This document shows, one piece after another, positions 30,322 to 37,273 of a DNA stretch of 64,000 nucleotides. Positions within the stretch are counted from its first letter, which is position 1, and each line of letters opens with the position of its first letter. Below the pieces are notes generated by a model, which was given only the letters and a program-made list of their open reading frames with translations, had not been told where the DNA came from and made no database searches. The stretch is from Mergibacter septicus. GTDB taxonomy: Bacteria; Pseudomonadota; Gammaproteobacteria; Enterobacterales; Pasteurellaceae. The DNA lies in NCBI RefSeq assembly GCF_003265225.1, contig NZ_CP022013.1:1025001-1089000 (forward strand), given 5' to 3'. Position numbers and translations under genes: made by a program.

Positions 30322-32364
30322 ATGCCAGGAACATTTAGAATACATGGAGATAATATTGTAGAATGTGAGCGTATCGCCAAACTCATATTAGAGGAAACTG
30401 AACCGACATCCGTTGAAATATCGCTGATGTCTCCCTCTACAATCGTCTATAATATATATTTCAATTATCTGGGATACCATTTTGAATGGCAGTTAGAATT
30501 GCTTCCAGGCTTCAACAAGGCGGGCCGCAGAAGATGGGAAGCTAGCATTTTTACCGGGCTCAAAAACAGCGGCAGTTTCCTTGACGAAACGCCTGATGCG
30601 ATTGTTACCTATGTTGAAAATGGTCTGGAGACCATTCTTTATGCAATCGAGTTCTGTAGTGCTTTGCAGGCTGGTAATCAGGCATGGCAGCGAAGTGGTC
30701 GTGCGTTCTCTACTGGTCGAACAGGATGTCCGTATCTTTATATCGTAGATTTTGTAAAATACGAATTGGATGCCCGCACTCGAGAGAGAAAAGCCCTTCG
30801 CTTTCCGAATCCCGCCGTTCCATATAGCTATATTAGCTTTTCAAGAGAGAGCGGTAACTTTGTTGCTCAAGTTTACGTCCGTTCAGAGGAATTTGATAAG
30901 CAGTTCGATCGCTCCTTGAGAAACTTCGATGAGGATAACTTTGCAGAAGCAGAGCTATCTCGATACATCGTTAAGCGGATGTGTGGATTTGATACCACAG
31001 AGGAGGAAGAAGCCATCCTCCAGAAAAATCTTAATGTGGTGTTGTTTTTGGCAAGTAGTTCTCGTCCGGCTACAAATTTTACGCCCGCACAGTGGCGACG
31101 TTTGTATGCCTACCATCAAGGTATCGTTCAGTTTTCATTAGAAAATTCGGGGTTCAATTTCCGAAAAACGATTACCACCAAGGGACATCACGGTAATTCT
31201 GCTGAATTTCTTGATTTGGTAGAAAGCCTTAGTGTTGGACTGGCATCCAAAGATCTTCCTTTTGGCATTATTCCAGCCGCAAACAGAAGAAGACTGGCAA
31301 ACGGAATACATCAATTGTATCCCGCTTATGATGCCGCTATTCTTAATAGAATTGCTTCCGACCATTCGGATTTAATTCTTTGTATGATTAAGGGGTTCAA
31401 GCCAAGAGGTGATGATAACCGACCTGATAGAGGAATTCTGCCGTTGACTGCTATGCTTGCATCGACCGATATTGAAGTAATGACCTATATTTATGGTCCG
31501 ATTATTGAACGTAATTTCAATGTTCTGCTCACAAATCCGAGACATCTTGCAGCTTCCAATGGTTTCTGGCGTGCTATCCTTGCTTTGAGTAATTATCTTG
31601 CGCTTGATGTTCCTATAATCGCTGGTCATTCTTATGATAACGAGGTTCTTTTAGACACTTCCGTACTAAAAGAACATTATGTAGGACAACTTCCTGATGA
31701 AAGTGAATTGACGCAGAATGATTTTTCCAGCATCCCTCAGTCTTTCCACGAAGATGATGTAGACACTGGAATTCATTTCCTATTTTCACATTTGCTCCGC
31801 AAAGTTTGCTTTGAGGGTATGTGCAATCCTCCTGGCGGCGATTGGAGTGGATTGTCTCTCTATTATGGGGACTATGAGGTGCGTTGGTTGTCCTTACCTC
31901 GTGTAAGCGAGGAAGTTAACGGGAAGCGCCCTGACCATGTGTTGGAGCTTTTTGGTGTGTTTGATCGCCCAGTTCTGCTCTCCATCGAATCCAAAGAGCG
32001 ATCCTTTGATTTAGAGGCAAACGTTGGGGAAGGACTTGTAAATTACATCTACAATCTTATGAATTACGTTCCTAATGTAAAACGGTTGGTCCATCCTCGC
32101 CTTGGAGAATGGACACAATCAGAGCAGCTTGTCGATTTTAACGGATTTGAAGTAATCTCTGCCGCAGCCTATCTACGTGGCTCAGCACAAGCCAATCACA
32201 TTGTTTTTGAGCGTAGCCACTGTGATATGCTGTTCATTATGGAGCCGGTTGGACATGGTTGGGAGATTGAAATTGTTGCAACTACCCCGGCCACTGAAAT
32301 CTTGAAAAAGTTTATCTGTGACAAAGTAGCCGAAATTGGATTTGACGACATAACTCTTTTCTAA
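30322..32364 (+). CDS. Putative restriction endonuclease with two PD-(D/E)XK-like motifs
   Basis: A 680-residue protein of the restriction-modification module. The ATG at 30322 has GGAGG just upstream, so an 18-codon longer frame is rejected. Two nuclease-like motifs are visible: P91-D92, then E110-F-C112 in ILYAIEFC; and P537-D538, then E556-S-K558 in LLSIESKER. The D-to-E spacing is 18 residues in both, and the first has Cys where Lys is usual. The middle of the protein is not recognisable and may hold target recognition. It ends 1 base before the stop of the convergent methyltransferase gene. Base composition is richer in G+C than its neighbours. Family and recognition site are unknown; the restriction role is inferred from motifs and position. 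Confidence 0.7.
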   Translation: MPGTFRIHGDNIVECERIAKLILEETEPTSVEISLMSPSTIVYNIYFNYLGYHFEWQLELLPGFNKAGRRRWEASIFTGLKNSGSFLDETPDAIVTYVENGLETILYAIEFCSALQAGNQAWQRSGRAFSTGRTGCPYLYIVDFVKYELDARTRERKALRFPNPAVPYSYISFSRESGNFVAQVYVRSEEFDKQFDRSLRNFDEDNFAEAELSRYIVKRMCGFDTTEEEEAILQKNLNVVLFLASSSRPATNFTPAQWRRLYAYHQGIVQFSLENSGFNFRKTITTKGHHGNSAEFLDLVESLSVGLASKDLPFGIIPAANRRRLANGIHQLYPAYDAAILNRIASDHSDLILCMIKGFKPRGDDNRPDRGILPLTAMLASTDIEVMTYIYGPIIERNFNVLLTNPRHLAASNGFWRAILALSNYLALDVPIIAGHSYDNEVLLDTSVLKEHYVGQLPDESELTQNDFSSIPQSFHEDDVDTGIHFLFSHLLRKVCFEGMCNPPGGDWSGLSLYYGDYEVRWLSLPRVSEEVNGKRPDHVLELFGVFDRPVLLSIESKERSFDLEANVGEGLVNYIYNLMNYVPNVKRLVHPRLGEWTQSEQLVDFNGFEVISAAAYLRGSAQANHIVFERSHCDMLFIMEPVGHGWEIEIVATTPATEILKKFICDKVAEIGFDDITLF

Positions 32365-32365
32365 A

Positions 32366-33169
32366 TTACCAGTTTAGATACAGAGACTCTGAAACGAGGA
32401 TGCTTTCTTTATCCATAACCTTTTTGAAACTGGAATTGCCAGAAGGGATGAGCTCATGACGCTTATACAATTCCTTTGGTAATTCAACAGTAAAGTCATC
32501 CTCACCTCTGATACCATCAAACGAGAGCATATATTTAATTCCTTTACTGTTTAACTTTTCAAGATTGGTAAGGAAAGTCTCAAAATCAATAGTTCCGTAA
32601 TAACGCCCCTTCGTATGAAAGTATGGAGGGTCTAAATATATCAGATCCCCCTCTTTGGCCATTTCAGTTGTAATTGTGTAGTCTGCAGCAATAAACTCCG
32701 TACCTTGGATATGTTTAGACCAATCCAGAATAATCTTTTCTAAACTGTCTGGGGATATGCCAGGACGAGTATGATGCAAAGAATTATTGAAGTCGCCGTT
32801 TGTATTAAAACGAATTAGTCCATTGACGCAAGTTCTGGATAAGAACAAAAGATCTTCAGGAGAACGATTTTTGTTGAAATCATCTCTGATTTCGTAATAT
32901 GTTTGATAACCTTCTATTTGTAATCTTGTCCAACGGAGTCGGTATGCTTCAGATAATTCAATGGGGTTGTTTTTGATTTCATTCCATAAATCAATTAGCG
33001 GTACACAAATATCTCCACAAATAGCATCGACTGGATTTATAGCATATAGCATTGATCCGCCACCAATAAATGGCTCGTAGTACCTATTGAATTTATTGGG
33101 TAAAAATTCTTTTATTTTTGAGGATTGGCTTCGCTTACTACCGCTCCACTTTATAACTGGTTTAAACAT
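32366..33169 (-). CDS. DNA adenine methyltransferase, D12 (Dam/DpnM) class
   Basis: A 267-residue alpha-class adenine-N6 methyltransferase. Motif I is the variant KPVIKWSGSKRSQ with YYEPFIGGGSML, and the catalytic motif IV is YLDPPYF. The ATG at 33169 follows the controller stop codon within TAAAATG with GAGGAC as ribosome binding site. This gives normal length for the family, so the 11-residue longer start is rejected. It is the last gene of the operon methyltransferase - controller - methyltransferase, convergent with the restriction gene. One strand or one site of the nuclease target is its likely substrate. Confidence 0.9.
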   Translation of the reverse strand: MFKPVIKWSGSKRSQSSKIKEFLPNKFNRYYEPFIGGGSMLYAINPVDAICGDICVPLIDLWNEIKNNPIELSEAYRLRWTRLQIEGYQTYYEIRDDFNKNRSPEDLLFLSRTCVNGLIRFNTNGDFNNSLHHTRPGISPDSLEKIILDWSKHIQGTEFIAADYTITTEMAKEGDLIYLDPPYFHTKGRYYGTIDFETFLTNLEKLNSKGIKYMLSFDGIRGEDDFTVELPKELYKRHELIPSGNSSFKKVMDKESILVSESLYLNW

Positions 33170-33170
33170 T

Positions 33171-33401
33171 TTAGTCCTCAATGGATGTTGTTTCGCTTTC
33201 AATTAAGATTTCATGTGGATCCACATTTAAATAGTCACATAAACGAACAAATGCTGCTGACAGCGGAGATTTTCCGTTTATATATTCATATATTGTGGGT
33301 TTGGATACTCCAGCCTTTATTGCCAATTCATTGATAGTCTTAATATTCAAATCAATCATCTTTTTGCGAAGTTCTTTTTCGTTGAGTATCAAGTTCTTCA
33401 T
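33171..33401 (-). CDS. Xre-type regulator, likely R-M controller (C) protein
   Basis: A 76-residue single-domain helix-turn-helix protein (TINELAIKAGVSKPTIYEYINGK, then LCDYLNVDPHEIL). Size and position match restriction-modification controller proteins, which delay restriction until methylation is established. Its start overlaps the stop of the upstream methyltransferase by 4 bases (ATGA) and its stop abuts the next methyltransferase. A controller placed between two methyltransferases, rather than beside the restriction gene, is uncommon. Confidence 0.8.
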   Translation of the reverse strand: MKNLILNEKELRKKMIDLNIKTINELAIKAGVSKPTIYEYINGKSPLSAAFVRLCDYLNVDPHEILIESETTSIED

Positions 33402-34258
33402 TTGGCAGCCTCGCTTTTGAACAGATTTAAGCTGAATTGGCCAAGCTGATATCCATATTCCTCGAAATAATTCAAACGTTCTGTTGCAATTTCACAGTAG
33501 GAATTATCAAGTTCAATACCAATGTATTTTCTTCCTGTCATTTTTGCTGCAACACATTCACTTCCTGAACCTGAAAAAGGAGTGAGCATAATATCGCCTT
33601 CTTTGGACGCCAGTTTAATCATTCTTTCGAGGATTCTAATTGGTTTTTGTGTAGGATGCTTGCCGTATGCAAGCTCGCTTTTTTCTTTATTATTGGATAT
33701 ATCCCATACGGTTCGCATTTGCTTTCCAGGCATTTTTAGACCATCATAAGAAAAATCTCCGCTTTTTGAATACTCATAATCAAAATAGTATTCTCTTTTC
33801 TTTCCGCCCTTATTGCACCATAAAATAGTTTCATGACTGGCAGTCAACCTTCTTCCTGCCAAATTAGGGAAGGCATTTCTTTTGTACCAAACAACTTCAT
33901 TGATTATCTCAATTCCAAGCATTTGGCAAATGACATTGATAACACCGCTGTTGTGATAGGTACCAAAAATCCACATAGAACCAGTAGGCTTGAGTATTCT
34001 CTTAGCTTCAGCAAGCCATGCTTTTGTAAATGTCATGTAGGATTCAAATGTGAAATTATCCCAATCTTGCATGACTTTATTCCAGTTGCCCCCCATACCT
34101 TGTAGTTCAGCACTCTTGTCCCATTTCCACTCCCCACCTTTCGAGAGGTTATATGGCGGATCCGCAATAATTAAATCAATACATGAGTCAGGCAATTTCT
34201 TCATTTCAGATATGCACTCTCCATTGATGATAGTATTAATTGGTAATGTGTTATTCAT
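33398..34258 (-). CDS. DNA methyltransferase, beta class (DpnA-like, N4/N6 type)
   Basis: A 286-residue amino-methyltransferase with circularly ordered motifs: catalytic IADPPYNLSKGG near the N-terminus and the AdoMet motif TPFSGSGSECVAAK near the C-terminus. GKHPTQKP and YIGIELD are also present. This order marks the beta class, similar in layout to M.DpnA. It is the first gene of the methylation operon, with the ribosome binding site AAGGAGGA 6 bases before the ATG. Pairing with a D12-class enzyme suggests either a DpnII-like system or an asymmetric site methylated strand by strand. Confidence 0.9.
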   Translation of the reverse strand: MNNTLPINTIINGECISEMKKLPDSCIDLIIADPPYNLSKGGEWKWDKSAELQGMGGNWNKVMQDWDNFTFESYMTFTKAWLAEAKRILKPTGSMWIFGTYHNSGVINVICQMLGIEIINEVVWYKRNAFPNLAGRRLTASHETILWCNKGGKKREYYFDYEYSKSGDFSYDGLKMPGKQMRTVWDISNNKEKSELAYGKHPTQKPIRILERMIKLASKEGDIMLTPFSGSGSECVAAKMTGRKYIGIELDNSYCEIATERLNYFEEYGYQLGQFSLNLFKSEAAK

Positions 34259-34279
34259 AGAAAATCCTCCTTGCTAATA

Positions 34280-34325
34280 AATATAGCATACTCCTTTTAA
34301 TAGTCAATATATTTTAACTAAAAGT
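34280..34325 (-). promoter_or_regulatory. Promoter of the methyltransferase/controller operon with possible C-box
   Basis: On the minus strand TTGACT (34307-34302) and TATATT (34285-34280) are 16 bases apart, with the start near 34273. Upstream, ACT-AAA-AGT (34317-34325) resembles half of a controller operator. The -10/-35 call is fairly good; the operator is a guess. Confidence 0.6.
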
Positions 34326-34376
34326 AAGAAATAATTAACTATGGTTTTGTATTTAGTGACGAATATATTAATAACT

Positions 34377-34741
34377 AGGGACTATATTAGATTAGCAAGT
34401 ATGTTAGTCTATAAAAATGAAGATAAGTCATTGTAACTTAAGGAAATCTATATGGAAAAAGCTCCTTGAATTTTTTGTGTTAGAAGTCACTACTCGTTCT
34501 ACAGCTGATATTTTAGGGATAAACCCTAATTCCAGTGCATTATTTTAACGTAAACTTCGTGAAGTCATCAGTTACCATTTAGCCCTTGAAGCCGATGAAG
34601 TATTTGAGGGGAAAATTGAGTTTGATGAAAGTTATTTTGAAGATCCTCGCAAAGTAAAGCGAGGACGAGGAGCGGCAGGAAAAGTAGCTGTGTTTGGCTT
34701 GTTAATGGTGTGGTATTTAGGGCTGATCTGCTTCAGCCCCT
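34377..34741 (+). mobile_element. IS1016-like insertion sequence remnant
   Basis: Imperfect terminal repeats (AGGGACTATATTAGATTAGC at 34377-34396; right end 34720-34741, reverse complement AGGGGCTGAAGCAGATCAGC, 14 of 20 matching) bracket a broken transposase. The middle and 3' part of the transposase is missing, joining codon VFGLL almost directly to the right end. The right end itself can fold as a 7-bp hairpin (GGGCTGA/TCAGCCC). Confidence 0.7.
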
Positions 34742-34743
34742 AA
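34417..34743 (+). pseudogene. Truncated IS1016-type (IS1595 family) transposase
   Basis: Reading from ATG 34417 gives MKISHCNLRKSIWKKLLEFF, then a helix-turn-helix part, an in-frame TAA after SSALF, and EADEVFEGKIEFDESYFEDP with RGRGAAGKVAVFGLL. The catalytic D (FDES) region remains, but everything after VFGLL is lost and replaced by about 12 codons of the right end. Two independent lesions (stop and deletion) show it is dead. The type is common in Haemophilus and Neisseria. Confidence 0.88.
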
Positions 34744-34751
34744 TTCTATAT

Positions 34752-35093
34752 TTAGCAGCTACTTTTTTCAAACAAGTATTTAAAAGAGATATCAAAAGCA
34801 ATCTGCGTATCATTCGACATTTTTCGATAGTGGTTGATTAGCTGCTTTTCTTTTTCGCTTAGTTCATTTTCATTCATAGAGCTGCGAAACATTTCCCCCT
34901 CTCCACGCATTAACCAATTCAAATTGACATTTAATACATCACTAACTTTGATTAAAACTTCAGCACTCGGATCACGTTCATTAAGTAAATAGTTCTGAAG
35001 GGTACGGTAAGGCATATCAAGTAATTCAGCAAAGGCTTTGATATTCAAGCCTTTATACTCCATCACTTCTCTTAAACGGTTGCTTATACTCAT
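34752..35093 (-). CDS. Phage-type Xre repressor, divergent from transposase copy 2
   Basis: A 113-residue repressor with an N-terminal helix-turn-helix (LNIKAFAELLDMPYRTLQNYLLNERDPSAE, start of motif near residue 17) and a C-terminal helical tail (ELSEKEKQLINHYRKMSNDTQIAF), a layout seen in short CI/immunity-type repressors. The ATG has GGGA 7 bases upstream. It is transcribed away from the transposase at 35179, with 85 bases between them holding overlapping promoter and palindrome. Likely role: repressing the transposase and itself (inference). Confidence 0.8.
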   Translation of the reverse strand: MSISNRLREVMEYKGLNIKAFAELLDMPYRTLQNYLLNERDPSAEVLIKVSDVLNVNLNWLMRGEGEMFRSSMNENELSEKEKQLINHYRKMSNDTQIAFDISFKYLFEKSSC

Positions 35094-35107
35094 TTTTGCA
35101 TCCCATA

Positions 35108-35153
35108 TTGACTTTTATGTAGTTTTTGAGTATGATTAAATCATCTTACATAC
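35108..35153 (+). promoter_or_regulatory. Promoter of transposase copy 2 with overlapping dyad operator
   Basis: TTGACT (35108-35113), a 17-base spacer and TATGAT (35131-35136) form a strong sigma-70 promoter. A dyad runs from GTATG at 35130 to CATAC at 35153, with ATGATT-A-AATCAT (35132-35144) inside. It overlaps the -10 box and the start site, which is where a repressor would act. Confidence 0.65.
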
Positions 35154-35178
35154 CCATATTGTACATTTTTTTAGATTT

Positions 35179-36213
35179 ATGGCACAGCATTTTTTGTTAT
35201 CTAGCTCTGCAAGAAAATTAAGTCCGCTAAAGATAGCTCGTCTATCTGATGCAGATGCATTTTCTTTATTGCATGAATTACGCTGGAGAAGTGAAAACGA
35301 ACAAGTTTGCCCTAAATGCGGTGTGCAACATCAAGCCTACTTTATCTCTACTCGCAAGCAGTGGCGATGCAAACATTGTAAGCATACCTTTAGCATTACA
35401 TCAGGTACAATTTTGGCGAACCATAAGCTGCCGATTCAAACCTACTTGTTCGCTATTGCATTATTTGTAAATGCGGTAAAAGGGATTTCTGCTTGCCAAC
35501 TTTCTCGTGATTTGAATGTACAGTATAAAACGGCTTTTACTCTTGCTCATAAAATCCGTGAGAGTTTAATCCTACAACGTGAGCTATTCCCCCTAGTAGG
35601 CGAAATCCATATAGATGGAACTTATGTACATTCTGCGCCACGCCCAAAGAATAAAAAAGCAGAACGTGTGGATAGACGATTAAAAGAAAATACCAACCCA
35701 AACAAACGTGCAGTATTGGTTATGCGTGAACGTTATTCAGAACAGGAAACTTCCTCTAATCCACAATTAGTGGGCGCAAAGAAAACCATCACTTTCCCAA
35801 TTCTCTCAGAGAACACAGAAACAGTGAAGAAATTAGCCACGGCGTACATTGAGCCAAACAGCCGTATTCATGCGGACGAAAACTCAGCCTACGATGAATT
35901 GATGGTGAATTACGACCTACAACGAGTAAACCATCAACGTGAATATCGTAGCGATGAGGGCATTACTAATAACCTTGCAGAAAGTTACTTTGCACGTTTC
36001 AAACGAATGTATTACGGACAAGTCCACAAGATGAGCAACGTGTATCTCGATAATTATGCGAATGAGGTCGCCTATCGTGAAGATACTCGTAAACTGGACA
36101 ATTTAACCATTTTCAATGATGTTACCAGCAAATGTCTAAGCACTTCATCAGACAACCACTGGAAAGGCTATTGGCAAGGCAATCACAGACAAGTAGAAAG
36201 ACTGGTAATATAA
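35179..36213 (+). CDS. IS1595-family transposase, copy 2
   Basis: Full-length 344-residue transposase related to copy 1 but clearly diverged. Zinc ribbon cysteines are C44/C47 (CPKC) and C64/C67 (CKHC). Catalytic core: HIDG (D146), HADE (D233), NNLAESYFAR (E268). It points toward the right transposon end, mirroring copy 1. No clear ribosome binding site precedes the ATG, so translation may be weak. Its stop codon overlaps the start of the next gene (TAATG). Confidence 0.92.
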   Translation: MAQHFLLSSSARKLSPLKIARLSDADAFSLLHELRWRSENEQVCPKCGVQHQAYFISTRKQWRCKHCKHTFSITSGTILANHKLPIQTYLFAIALFVNAVKGISACQLSRDLNVQYKTAFTLAHKIRESLILQRELFPLVGEIHIDGTYVHSAPRPKNKKAERVDRRLKENTNPNKRAVLVMRERYSEQETSSNPQLVGAKKTITFPILSENTETVKKLATAYIEPNSRIHADENSAYDELMVNYDLQRVNHQREYRSDEGITNNLAESYFARFKRMYYGQVHKMSNVYLDNYANEVAYREDTRKLDNLTIFNDVTSKCLSTSSDNHWKGYWQGNHRQVERLVI

Positions 36214-36647
36214 TGGCAAAGAAAATCTATTTAAGTCAAATTCAGGCAAAAATTGACCGCTTGCAGCGTGAGCGTAAGCAAGTGCTGGAACATCTTGCTT
36301 TGGTGGAAAGTAAACTCGATAAGCTACAAGCAGCCATTGAGGTTATGCAATCAGAAGCCCTAACTGATGAATACAATACGGAGCTTTATACCTACCGCAC
36401 TTATCAGCATCGTTTCAAGGGAAAACTACGCCAAATGGTGCTTGCTGAAATGAAAGTAAAACCAAATCATTACTTTACTGTTAATGAATTAACGGAACTT
36501 GTCCTTATACGAGATGGACAAGAGCTAATTATTCAACAGCAGCATACTGTTTCTGTTCGTGGCGCATTGAAGCATTGGCTTAATAAAGATGTGGTAGAAC
36601 GAATAGCATTAAAAGCAAATGATGTGAGGTGGAGATTGAAAGCGTAA
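36213..36647 (+). CDS. Transposon accessory protein: coiled coil plus winged-helix-like domain
   Basis: A 144-residue protein of no recognised family. Residues 8-55 form a probable coiled coil (IQAKIDRLQRERKQVLEHL, LDKLQAAIEVM). Residues about 70-144 look like a winged helix, with TVNELTELVL as a possible recognition part and WLNKDVVERI leading to the final VRWRLKA. The start overlaps the transposase stop codon, so it is translationally coupled to it. It resembles the gene on the opposite strand at 36651 in layout and in the ending VER...WRLK. A DNA-binding regulator or transposase partner is plausible. Confidence 0.65.
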   Translation: MAKKIYLSQIQAKIDRLQRERKQVLEHLALVESKLDKLQAAIEVMQSEALTDEYNTELYTYRTYQHRFKGKLRQMVLAEMKVKPNHYFTVNELTELVLIRDGQELIIQQQHTVSVRGALKHWLNKDVVERIALKANDVRWRLKA

Positions 36648-36650
36648 CTG

Positions 36651-37034
36651 TTAATTAGTTTTCAAGGTTTTTAAACGCCAATGAAATCCTGCTCGCTCAA
36701 CTAATCCTTTTTTCTCCAACCGCAACAACATTCTTTTGACTGCTTTATAATGGTTATCACCAACATCAATAAATTGTAGCTGCCCCACTAATCGTAATGC
36801 CTGTTCTGCTATATCTCCACATACCAACCACGTACCCTGATTTTCCTTTAATACTTGTGCGATTAAACGAATGGTAATCACAGACTGGCTTTTCGGTGTT
36901 TTCGGCATAAATGGATCTGCCAACTCGCTAATCTCTTGAGCTAAAAGCTGCATTTGCACCGTTAATAAATCTTGTTTTTCTTTCAGTTGAAGCAACCGTT
37001 CAACTAACTCGTGTTTGAGTAACTTTTGTGTCAT
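36651..37034 (-). CDS. Transposon accessory protein, coiled coil plus winged-helix-like domain (second type)
   Basis: A 127-residue protein of no recognised family, convergent with the previous gene (3 bases between stops). An N-terminal leucine-rich coiled coil (LVERLLQLKEKQDLLTVQM) is followed by a proline-rich hinge (PFMPKTPKS). A C-terminal domain then runs AVKRMLLRLEKKGLVERAGF to HWRLK. The KKGLVERAGFHWRL ending parallels DVVERI...VRWRLKA of its neighbour, suggesting distant homology. It starts next to the right terminal repeat, from a hairpin leader. Confidence 0.65.
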   Translation of the reverse strand: MTQKLLKHELVERLLQLKEKQDLLTVQMQLLAQEISELADPFMPKTPKSQSVITIRLIAQVLKENQGTWLVCGDIAEQALRLVGQLQFIDVGDNHYKAVKRMLLRLEKKGLVERAGFHWRLKTLKTN

Positions 37035-37037
37035 AAT

Positions 37038-37072
37038 AAAAATCCCTATTGAGTGAAAATTTCAATAGGGAT
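37038..37072 (-). promoter_or_regulatory. Hairpin leader containing the ribosome binding site of the 36651-37034 gene
   Basis: An 11-bp perfect stem (ATCCCTATTGA at 37042-37052, TCAATAGGGAT at 37062-37072) with a 9-base loop. On the minus strand it is followed by TTTTTATT and the ATG at 37034. The arm TCAATAGGGA carries the ribosome binding site. The layout is the same as that before transposase copy 1, although the stem sequences differ beyond the shared TCCCT/AGGGA edge. Confidence 0.65.
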
Positions 37073-37097
37073 GTTAATGTTTTCAAGCGGTTAAATC

Positions 37098-37122
37098 TTT
37101 GTGCAACTGCTACATAATACCG
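37098..37122 (-). repeat. Right 25-bp terminal inverted repeat of the transposon
   Basis: It begins TTTGTGCAAC and ends ATAATACCG. It is the exact reverse complement of 27996-28020. Confidence 0.93.
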
Positions 37123-37130
37123 AAAAAATA
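37123..37130. repeat. Target site duplication, right copy (AAAAAATA)
   Basis: This octamer is identical to 27988-27995 and directly adjoins the right terminal repeat. Confidence 0.88.
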
Positions 37131-37273
37131 AATAACGTTTAACAACAATCGAAAAACAAATTCAGTAAAATAATATGCGTATTTTTCACCCAATATAATC
37201 ACTATTATTTCCAATCTCTCTTTAAAAATGATCTTGTAATCCCCTCCATTTTAAGTCTAGATTTTAAGCATTT

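Larger units (their letters stand above)
27996..37122. mobile_element. 9.1-kb IS1595-type transposon carrying a restriction-modification system
   Basis: The unit is bounded by perfect 25-bp inverted repeats and an 8-bp target duplication. It contains two full-length but diverged IS1595-type transposases pointing outward (28654-29727 and 35179-36213), a third transposase stub and accessory genes. It also holds a phage-type repressor, an IS1016 remnant and a convergent restriction-modification module. The restriction gene has visibly higher GC than the flanking DNA. No internal copy of the terminal repeat was found, so it is one unit rather than two intact insertion sequences. It sits between the mgl and gal promoters. 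Confidence 0.9.

Noticed and set aside
34371-34751. Target duplication around the IS1016 remnant
   Set aside because: The flanking 8-9 bases on the two sides do not match, so no duplication can be claimed.
36132-36212. 27-codon extension of the accessory gene at 36213 into the transposase
   Set aside because: The ATG at 36213 overlapping the transposase stop is a standard coupled start; the extension is transposase sequence in another frame.
27996-37122. Composite transposon made of two identical insertion sequences
   Set aside because: The two transposases are strongly diverged and no internal copies of the 25-bp terminal repeat were found.
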